DNA of 64,000 nucleotides, from positions 682,001 through 746,000 of the forward strand of contig CP099427.1 in assembly GCA_024114885.1 (NCBI GenBank), in the 5' to 3' direction. Source of the DNA: Septoria linicola (Eukaryota; Ascomycota; Dothideomycetes; Mycosphaerellales; Mycosphaerellaceae). The notes under the pieces are model-generated. The model ran no database searches. It worked only from the letters and a program-made list of their open reading frames with translations, and had not been told where the DNA came from. Made by a program: the position numbers and the translations under genes. This document shows positions 54,837 through 64,000 of this stretch, piece by piece (the first letter of the stretch is position 1; the number at the start of each line of letters is the position of its first letter).

Positions 54837-56723
54837 GGTTGCGGTTGTGGCTCAAGGAAAGGAAACAATTTCGTCAAGTGTTGGTGTTTGTGTCCTCGCT
54901 GTGAAGAGGAGTATTGTGGGAGAACGAGTGAAGTGTGGTTGCGGTGAAGATGTGATGGAGAGAGAGGAGGAGCTGCTTTGTCGTCCGTTATGATGTATTT
55001 GTACGAAGCTTGTGTTTCGAATTCAACAAGGGCGTCGCAGTACATAAACTATCAGCCTCACGAATGTGCTGATTGCCCCTTATTCGCACTTGCTTTCATA
55101 TGCATACGTCCACCGACCTTCCTACAGTTCTATTTTCCTTTCAATGTGTCTCTCTAGTCCCGACTGGCTCGACTTTCTCGTCTCTTCCGGGCAAAACCAT
55201 CTAAAACGAGCTCTCTTAGCTGTTATTAATAGCATCAGCTTCTGCCCGTGTCCCGCCGCCAAGTCATTTTCATCAGCAGTGCCACAATGTTTTGGCCACC
55301 ATGGCAACCAAGCCGCTGTCAGTCGTGCAGGACATCTTTCTGCCATCGTTCTTCGAGATGCATGCTATCGCGTATCAACAGCAACGACAATGATTCATGA
55401 TGCGACCTGCCATGAAACGAGCCGGATGAAACCTGGCGAGGCGAATAGCAGAACCGCGACTCGGCCGCCAACAGCTTTCGTAGTAATCAACAATGGCTTG
55501 CGCTGGAGAGCTTGCGCCTCGTCGCCTGCCGATAAGAGTGCTCAACCCCCGCTGGCCTGATGGCATGATGAGCCAGACCATATAGACACATCGAGCCTGT
55601 AAGAGGGCGTGAAGAGTGTATGGAGCGAAGACCTCAGCTGATAGCAGCATCGTTGCGAGAACTCTCGTCAATGGCTACCAGATTTGCGATGAGCCCTCAG
55701 GACGACTAGATGTAGTCAGAGTCTGCTACGCGAGATGCAGGTACGATTCTTGGCCACGGAGTGCGCCTGCAGATAGCTCTGGTGGGAGCTGGTGGGCAGA
55801 AGCATCGGCTTGTCTGGCTTGGTGGCACCACGGTGCTGTGAGCATGAGTGAAGTCTATCCCAAAATGCAACGCGACACCTGCACGAGTTTCGCGTACCAA
55901 GTCGGTCGGTCAGAATGTCAAGATGTTGATGCCGATGCTGATCCTGCATAGATCCTGTGTATCTTCTTCATCACGGTTTCCACGGCCACATTTAAGCTCA
56001 GACATGATCATGAGAGTCTTCAGTACAATGCTGACAGTAGTCGACCAACATGGAGTGGTGTCTCGAACATAGTCTGCACGCCGCAAACTCCTCTGCGTTC
56101 CCATGTGCAGTCGTGACGTGAGCGTGAGTGTAGATTGGTAGGACTTTCTGGAGTTTGAAGCCATGATGCATGCTGCCGGCTTCGTAGTGTCAGTAGTTCA
56201 CGCAGACTGTACCGCGCCTGTGCATCCCAAGCCAGGACTGACACTACTGAAGATCATACATGGAAGCTGATTAAATGGGCGCAGGTGCGAAACAATGGAA
56301 GTATGCCCGATGTCCCGCAAATGTGGTGCCCGCACGCAGAAAATGGAACATGCTAGATGAGCTTCAAGACTGCATGTATTCAATTCGAAAACAAGCAGGA
56401 TGCGTACTCTGATCATGGAACATCTGGAGTGGAAATCTCCGCTAGGTGAAAGTCGACGCACGTTAAGTCGCGTGAAGGTGAAGTAATGCATGCGTGCCTG
56501 CCGGCAGCTGCAGCTTGCCGCCTTGGCTTATTCCTTCAAACACAGCCTTCTGTTTGCCTTCAACTTGGAACTTGCCAGCCGGATGGTAGACATTCATCTC
56601 TCGCACCGACCTTTGTAAGACTCTACCAGCGGTCATCGAGACAGCACTTACATAAAGAGGGCGACGAGCGCACATCGCCGCCCCTTCATTCCCACAAACT
56701 CACGCCAGGAAGGATCCAACAAG
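54837..56723. other. Intergenic, divergent promoters of GFA1 and the U-box/E2 gene
   Basis: 1.9 kb between opposite starts. Short frames on both strands have no domain. No tRNA or repeat seen. Confidence 0.5.
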
Positions 56724-59700
56724 ATGCAGCGCTACACCGTTACCGTCGTCGACTCGGGCGCGCCTGGTTCCCGTCCGACACTCGCAGTGCCCTTCGAGCC
56801 CAGCGCCCTTGTGTCGGCTTTCATCGACGAGCTCTTCAGACGTATCGCTAGACGAGGTCTTAAGCTGTCACCAAACACCCACATTGCCACACTGCACCTT
56901 GACAGCGAGACCGGTAAGTGGTCCTTTTTGCCGTCGCTCGAAAAGTCGCAGCCATCACTCGTGTCTTTACCAGTTGCTGACTTGTCCCAGGAGCCATCAT
57001 TGATGCAGAAGACGTGCTTTCCGATGTCATTTCTGACCCCAGGAGCGAGAAGATTTATGCCGTCTTCGCAGGCAAACAGACTAGTAGCACCAGCACCGAG
57101 CTCGTCCGTCAGCAACTTGCGACTAGCAGTCTCCAAGGTACTGGTGAGCGCGTGCTCGTGCGTTTCATCACACCTGCATTGGCGAAGAAAGATAGAGCCA
57201 CGCTTCAGCCTACCAGCATCGCCCTCTCTGCCACCATCAAGCAGCTACACGAGCTTGCTGCACAACACCTCAAGTTACCGGTGGTATTCGACCGGTGGTA
57301 TTCGACAAAGAGAAACGCGACAACGAGTGCAACTGCAGTCTCGCCAAGAAGCTAGCAGACGGTCCAGGTGACTCGAAATACTTCTTCGTCCTTCATGGAA
57401 AGAGTATCGTCAAGCGTGTCCAGATCAACACGTTGTCAGAGCAGGCGCTTGATAGTGCACTCCAGGCCGAACTTGGTCTTGACCTTGTGACGACGAAGAA
57501 GATCACTCGTCATGGTGCAGAGCTTCGAACTCCCGGAATTTACGCAGAACTGCCTGTGGTCGCCGTCTGCTCTAAGGTCAGACACATTCCTGTCCACGCT
57601 CGCATTGACAGCGATGACTCTGAGGATGACAGCGAGCTCAAATACCGAGTCGTGGATCTACACACCTCAGAGCAGCCCATCAGCGCAGAGTGCATGGGTG
57701 CCACCTTAGCCGAGGCCGCATTTGGCTCCCTTGTGCGCAAAGACGGCATCATAGAAGTGTTTGTTGTCAACAGAAGCACCGTAGGTGCCTCAAGTAACAA
57801 GGTCGGCAAGAATGCCATGTTCCGTGCTCGGCCGCACTGGGAGCCAGGTGTTCGACAGACCGCACGCGGCGTCGCCATGTTCCTCTCATCGCTGCGCGTC
57901 TTCACGTCCCTCGCTAGCGAGAGTGACAAGCGAAATCAGGACGCCCTACTGCATGTTATAGATCTGATGACGTGGTTCCCACCGTGCATCCGCGCAATGT
58001 CATTGCTCATTCAGGGAAAGACTGTTTCTGCAGTCGAGAGCGCTGCAATCGCCGATTGCATGTATGAGCTTCTGCACGAGATCATCATTCCCTCTGGCGT
58101 TGTTGGCACGGATGCAGCTCGCCTCTTCGAAGATAGTCGCTTGTTGATGGGGTTTATTCTGGAAAAGGCCCAGTCCCTCAAGCTTGCCCCATCATCCGCA
58201 ACGGAAGATCAATTGCCGTACCTTTCGTCAACGCAGACTCGGGATCTCAAAGACTACCAGACAGGCGAGTCCGTATTTCGGGGAGTGCTTACTACGAGTG
58301 GCCTCGTCGAGCGGTCGCTCTTTGAAGCCTTCCAAGAGTCTGGTGCCCTCTTCGGTACTCACTTGCAGTGCTTCGTCACAGCACTTGAGGTCACTCCATC
58401 ACTTCAGCGGAACGCCATTCTTGCTGGCGGAAGCACAGATGCTCTTCTCGTGTTCCACGAATTGCAGTCCTATATCTACATCGATGCCGGCAACATCGAC
58501 GCCGCAATCGACATGACTGAGCTGAGCCATCTCAATCACCTGGCAGAGATTGCCGCTCGCAACCAGCTTGCGGTGCACAGACCAAGCCAGTTGACCTCTG
58601 CAGTAGCCCCATCGCTCACGTTCGATCGCGACGCGCATCTTGCCGTCTACACAGGCCAGCAGGCTTGCGGTGGTTCAGGTGACTCTTCGCTGGTATTCCG
58701 ACCGAGGCACGGAGAGGAAACATTCAACACGACTGTGGTTGAACAGTTGATCGCGCCAATCATAAAGCAATATGAGGCGGAGGGCACAGCAGTCTTCGAT
58801 TCTTATGGCGGCGCGTTGTTGCGGAGGCTGCAGGCGCCTGATGAGATTCTGCTCTTCTGCGTCGACACAAGTGCTTCCATGCGAGCCTCAACCGATTTCC
58901 AAGAAGTCAATGACGAGGAACCACCCGTATCTGAGCCAGAAGTCACAGCTTCAAGTCTGGTGGGTGTTGAAGACTATGGCAAAGCATCTTTCGACGAGAT
59001 GAAGGACTTTCTCGCCAAGTACGAGGGCCTCAATGACATGATTGGCATGGTCAAAGATGGAGATGCGTATTCGCACCGCACTTTATCAAGCAGAGTACTG
59101 CGGTTGCTGCAGGATTTGATTGGGTACGAGCTTGTTGCGAAGCACAAGGAGCTCGAGCAGGCGACCGAACACGCAAATGGCTACTACGCTCGACAGCGCG
59201 TCTCTACACTCGAGACAGCTTTGAACAAACTCAAGCTTCAGTGGGCTGGACTGCAGACGCACGACGAGACTCTCCAGGACTTTCTAGTCTATCGCGCCAC
59301 CACGTCGCCTGACATCAACACCAATTGGCAATGGAGTCTAGGAGAGTACATGCCGGCCAGCAGACCGGGCAGAGTCCTACCGTCGCTTCCAGCGCAGCTC
59401 ACGGCGGTACCAGAACAGTTCCGATGCCCCATCTCACATGCTCTCATGGAGGATCCTGTGAAGGCTGCAGACGGCTTCACCTACTCTCGTCCAGCTATCG
59501 AGCAGTGGTTCAACATCCGCTTGTCATCTCCAATGACGGGTCTTCCTTTACAGAGCAGAGCACTGACGACAAATGACGGCGTCGCTGCCGCCGTCACCAG
59601 TTGGATCACTGGAAGTAATCTGCAAGAAGCGCCAGAAGCGCCTCGGCCAGCAAAGAAGACTCGTCTCTCGTTGTCAAAGCGCATCGTCGTAAAGTTTTTG

Positions 59701-61564
59701 AGCAAAGATGGCTCTTTCGATCGAGAACTCACCAATGAGACCACAGTCTCAGACCTATACAGAATCGCATTCCGAGGCATGAAAGCGAGGTTCGTGACAT
59801 TCCAGCTTGCTCTAGATGATGCGATGGCGTTGCAGCCGTCTAACATCGTCTTGGCTTCTAGTGTGAATGTCACGAATGGCAAGCAAATCATCATTCGCGT
59901 CGCAGGCGATGACGACCCTACTCCGAACACGCTAGCAGCGAATACGGCATCGAGGAACATGCCTGCTTTAGTAAAGGTATATCGCTACAGCGATCTACTC
60001 TTCTCGTATTGGACGGATCGCGGCACCACACAAACCCTGACGAGTGTTCTGTGGAAATTCTGGAGATGTAACTCGAGCAGCCGCAATTATGCTGCAATGG
60101 GAATTTCTGATGTTCAGGTGTGGATAGACTTGAAGAGCAATGGCGACGGCTACCTGAATGGCCACCCACGCCCAGCCACGGTGCAGCTCAACCATTTGCT
60201 TAATGCATCGCATTGTCATGGTAAGCTCGGTGACGAGCCGGTCTGGTCAGATGGTCAAATCAATGCGTCTTACACTCCGGGTACGCAAAATCACCCGTTA
60301 GTACTCAAGGTCCAGATCAACGATCGTGTCAAGACTTCTCGGTCTCAATCTGCTCGACTGAGCCGCCTGGACGTCCTCAAGCAGATGTTCGAAGCGTACA
60401 TCAACCGAATGGTGGCATATAGCTTCAAGTCCCACGTCGGCCTGGTCACGTTCGACTCCACCCCAACCGTGAAGACTTCTCTGACACACGTCATCGAGAA
60501 CTTTCGTCGTGCTACCGTCAATATGGCAGCCCACGGAGACACGGCGCTATGGGATGCGCTTGCTCTGGGGCTTGATCAGCTCAACGAGTATGCGAAGAAG
60601 TGGCCCACAGCTAAGAAGCGTATCGTCGTGATCAGCGACGGCGATGATACCAAGTCTGTTTCCAACAATGCTGCTGGCCTCACATTCAGTCTTCGTGGTC
60701 ACAAGATCATAGTCGACTCAGTCGCTCTGGGCAATGAGAACAGCATCGACCTTCGCATGCTATCTCAGCTCACCGGCGGCTATCGCTTCAAGCCTAGCTC
60801 GCTCGTCAACGCCTTGTCTATGGTAGAAATGGAGCCCTTCTTTTCCCTTACAGAGCGACCAGATTCCGCTGTCTTCCTACCGGCCAACGCTCCTAATTTC
60901 CGACCAACATTCGAGAACTACCTCAACTTGCACAAGTATTCGGCTCGCATCACCACTGTGACAAGTGAGAATTTCCCTGCGCGCAAGTCGCATGAGAATC
61001 TGGAGCACGACTTCATCCGACCTTGCAGCAGCATCAGCTCGCCCAGCCGGTGCGTCGCAGAGTTCCGGTCGCAGCAACTTCCGGATCACTCGACTGATGA
61101 ACGAGATGAGATCCATGCTCGCCGCCAACGAGCTGCGAACATACGATGTCTACGTGTCAGAGAGCGATATGAGCTTCTGGAAGGTGGTCATGGACGGACC
61201 AGAAGGTAGTCCGTACCAGGGCGGCACTTTCCTGCTCTACCTCCACGCTGGTGAGTCGTATCCGACATTCGCGCCAGAGGCTCGATTCGTGACTCGCATG
61301 ATGCACCCCAACATCAACGCTCACGGCCGCATCTGCCACGCCCTGCTGTCTCGTGACTGGACCTCAGACATCACCATGACCAACCTACTGGATACTGTGT
61401 TTGGTCTTCTCATGCAGGCAGAGGTTGGCGACGCGAGCAACACGCTCGTTCTCGACTACCATCATGACCAAGTCGACTTTGCAGACGAGGTGCGCAAGCA
61501 CGTCGGCAAGCACGCCAAGAAGACACGCCGCCAGTGGAAGAAGGAGCTGATTGGCGAGGATTAG
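56724..61564 (+). CDS. Giant U-box / vWA / E2 (UBC) fusion protein, frame broken by a 14-bp duplication
   Basis: Exons 56724..56913, 56991..60964 and 61029..61564. Introns use GTAAGT/TTGCTGAC/CCCAG and GTGAGA/TTGCAG. Ignoring one copy of the 14-bp duplication at 57278-57305, the frame is continuous for 1561 residues. Order: N-terminal beta-grasp-like regions; a vWA first strand with MIDAS CVDTSASM (D684, S686, S688); a coiled stretch (about 776-824); a U-box EQFRCPISHALMEDPVKAADG (about 867-932); a ubiquitin-like segment KRIVVKFLSKDGSFDRELT (about 955-1032); the rest of the vWA domain with KSHVGLVTFDS, MIDAS Thr1243 (HGDTALWDAL) and Asp1275 (VVISDGDD); and a UBC domain (about 1399-1561) with HPN at 1476-1478 and catalytic Cys1486 (GRIC). 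U-box is an E3 fold, UBC an E2 fold, so one chain could carry two ubiquitination steps. Substrate unknown. Confidence 0.85.
57278..57305 (+). repeat. Perfect 14-bp tandem duplication inside coding sequence
   Basis: Two adjacent copies of ccggtggtattcga (57278-57291 and 57292-57305). Fourteen is not a multiple of three, and the coding frame before the first copy continues in the frame after the second copy only if one copy is absent. The frame before reads QHLKLPVVFD and the frame after reads VFDKEKRDNE. Confidence 0.95.
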
Positions 61565-62477
61565 GTGTAGGCATTGGGTTGCCTTCAATCGTGGTTCTAA
61601 GGCTTCCTGTCAAAGCCGAACAGGCACTCAAGAAGAGCAAGACAGAGTGAAACTTGGTTGAGGCGACTCTAGGTCGGTTAAGAGACAGGACTTACAGCCT
61701 GATGGCACAGAAAGGCTAAGTTTATGGGAATAATGCAAAGGTGACGGACGGACGTCCTGCCAGCACGCAGAGTCAGTAGACCATACTCTTGCCCAAAGAA
61801 GCAAACACTCGGTCTCAAATGTACAACTCGATGTCGTTCACCTCCGCATGCACTTTCACCTGTCCATCGCCGCTGACCGCATCTAGCTTTAGATAATCAC
61901 GGTCGCAGCACAAGTCTCGCGTAGGCAAGCGAGTCTACGCAGCTATTGCGATGCGTCTGATGCGTCGTACGAAGTGAGAAGTAGCCTAAGTGTTGGTCTT
62001 CACTCTCAGCACAGGGAATCACGACAGAAAGTTTTGTTTCATAGCAATCAATCAATTTCGCTCTATGCTGGAGCCGTGATGTGAGTCTACGATCACACAG
62101 TTCAAACGTATAGTCATGTCAGGCACGCTGGTTCATCCTTGCGGCACTGTAAGGTGATGCATCACACAAAGCTTACTACCCAAGAAACGTGGCAGATCTC
62201 ACACAGCAAACAAGCACCCAATCTCAAGTGTCATCATGACCCTCATTCCTCATCTTCAATAATCATCTATAGTAGTAGTCACTGCGCATGCTATTCTGAT
62301 TAAGCATGCTCTATTCGAAGACATACTAGTCATGACCTTCGTGACTTTCTTTCCTAGCCGTCTTTACCCAAGGGCGTATACAGCCCGGCCAATGGCCCAA
62401 TGCAAATGCATGAACAAGAAGACGCCGCCGCCAATATGCTACCGACAAAATCAAGACGAGACGCGATGCAACAAGTT
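61565..62477. other. Intergenic between convergent genes
   Basis: 3' flanks of the U-box/E2 gene and the permease gene. No gene recognised. Confidence 0.5.
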
Positions 62478-64000
62478 TTAGCAGAAGATCTTGTAGATCC
62501 GCTTCCACGTCGGCCACGTAGCGCGCTCGGCTCGTTCTTCTTCAATGAGCTCGGCGATGTTAAGGTCACGGATGCCGGCTAGAAGAAGGGGTTAGCAAGC
62601 TGCGAATCAGAGATCATGGAGGAGTACTCACTGTGCAGATCCATGTTGTGACTTCGAATGAAGGGCGTCTTCTTCCAAACCTTGTAGATGAGGTATGTGA
62701 TGACCACAATTGGCGCAGCCAGATAGGCCAAGAAGAACCCTTCGACACGCTCATCGGCAGTCATGTCAGAGTAGCCGATTGGCCAAGCGCCAGTCCAGAA
62801 CTGTGTTACAAGCACTAGGCAGTTGAAGATGAATCCAATCCACGACCCGATAACACCAGGCTGCGAGCGGAATGCGAGCTCAGAAAGGCTGTGGCCCTGT
62901 CGCTTCCAGCCGGCACGGAAGCGGATGTGGGCGAGACAGATGCTGCCCCAAGTGAAGATGGACGAAAGACCAGACAGCGCCAACATCCAGTTGAAAGCAT
63001 CGGTTTGCTTGCTAGACCCAGCAAAGAAGGCGAGGAGACCAAGAACACTAGCAATGCCGATAGCCACGATTGGACGACCTTTGCGATCGATATAGCCAAG
63101 GATCTTGGGGGCTTGATTCTGGTCGGCGAGCGCTGCCAGAGTACGAGAAGAGCCATAGATAGAAGAATTGCCGACCGAGAGTACTGCGATCATGATGACC
63201 ACGTTGAACACTGACGGCAGACCACTAATACCAGCGTTGACGATGGAGATGACGAAAGGCGACGCCTTTGCATCGTAGCTGGATCCGCCGTTGACAAGAC
63301 GCGAGTCGTCGTACGGAACCAGGAGCCCGACGATGGTGAGTGACACCAGATAGAACAAAGCGATCCTCCAAAAAACCTGCTTAACAGCTGTTGGCAGAGA
63401 CTTTCTCGGGTTCTCAGTCTCAGCGGCCGCAAGTCCAACAAGTTCGGTACCAGCGAAAGCGAAGGCAGCAGTCACGAAAACCGAGCAGAGTCCTTTGAAT
63501 CCGTGGTTGAAGGCTCCAGGATGTTGCCAGAATGTTCCTCCGATGTATCCTCCCTCGTTGACGTACGCGTACGCCGAGGAATATTCCAGCAGGGCCTCGG
63601 CCTCTGGTCCTCCTGGACCACCTCCACAGTTCAAGATGATACCCAGAAGGACATATCCAACAATCGCGATGACCTTGATAATGGCGAACACGAACTCGGC
63701 TTCACCATATCCCTTGACGCCGAACAAGTTGATAACGATGATCAGGACCAGGAAGATGGCAACCCAGGCGTCGTTGTTAATGCTACCGTTGCTCCAGTAC
63801 TCGATGGTGATAGTAGCAGCCACGATTTCAAGAGGCAAGACAACAAGCCATTGCATAGCGTAACTGTGAACAAGGTCAGCATGATAAACGAGTGGCTGGG
63901 AGCTGTATCCGAGACTTACTTCCAACCCATAGCGAAACCCCAAGCGGGATCGATAAACCGGGTGGAGTATGCGGAGAAAGAACCAGAGACTGGAAAGAGC
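62478..64000 (-). CDS. Amino acid permease (yeast AAT family), C-terminal part
   Basis: Exons 64000..63920 (entering from outside the window), 63863..62632 and 62578..62478. The introns have GTAAGT/ATGCTGACC/CACAG and GTGAGT/TTGCTAACC/TCTAG, and the frame is kept: DPAWGFAMGWN joins YAMQWLVVLPLEIVAA. About ten membrane segments of the APC superfamily fold are present, with GGTFWQHPGAF, FAGTELVGLAAAETENPRKSLP and SVGNSSIYGSSRTL, signatures of the fungal Gap1/Agp1 type. The tail ends WPTWKRIYKIFC; a terminal Phe-Trp/Phe-Cys-type end is usual in palmitoylated yeast permeases. It imports amino acids by H+ symport at the plasma membrane. The N terminus is outside the window. Confidence 0.93.

Noticed and set aside
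1..64000. CRISPR array, rRNA, prophage or intact transposon
   Set aside because: No regularly spaced repeats, rRNA-like sequence, transposase or terminal repeats were seen; the window is fungal nuclear DNA.

Overview
The window is nuclear DNA of a filamentous ascomycete. Genes carry short introns of about 50-100 nt with GTRAGT donors, CTRAC/CTAAC branch points and YAG acceptors. Many neighbours are divergent, and the gene set is typical of a plant- or substrate-associated Pezizomycotina (LYS1, GFA1, small secreted cysteine proteins, P450s, class 3 lipase, GH76). A dothideomycete is my guess, from gene style only. I see no prokaryotic signals, CRISPR, rRNA, tRNA or intact transposon.

Left part (0-24.5 kb): the 5' end of a molybdenum cofactor sulfurase gene; a small double Myb-like protein; scattered small secreted or membrane proteins; an alpha/beta hydrolase whose nucleophile serine is glycine; a ubiquitin-like gene beside a RING gene, both interrupted; a Baeyer-Villiger-type monooxygenase; a rearrangement scar where a GH76 mannanase and an MFS transporter, head to head, have both lost their 5' ends; a conserved polytopic membrane protein divergent from a secreted class 3 lipase.

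Middle part (25-44 kb) looks accessory and decaying. It holds a P450 with a frameshift, an intact acyltransferase-fold hydrolase, an SDR with a premature stop, an intact CYP504-like P450, a 5'-truncated Zn2Cys6-type transcription factor, more small secreted proteins, and a divergent hydroxyacid dehydrogenase / MFS pair each carrying one lesion.

Right part (48-64 kb) is mostly housekeeping and intact: mitochondrial methionyl-tRNA synthetase, an F-box protein, saccharopine dehydrogenase, glucosamine-6-phosphate synthase and an amino acid permease. Between them, at 56.7-61.6 kb, lies the most interesting gene. It would encode about 1561 residues with a von Willebrand A domain split by an inserted U-box and a ubiquitin-like segment, followed by an E2 ubiquitin-conjugating domain that keeps HPN and the catalytic cysteine. 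One chain would hold an E2, an E3 and a binding module. In this copy a perfect 14-bp tandem duplication breaks the frame.

Intron boundaries were set by eye from splice signals and reading-frame continuity. None was checked against transcripts. Single-base lesions could be assembly errors or real mutations.
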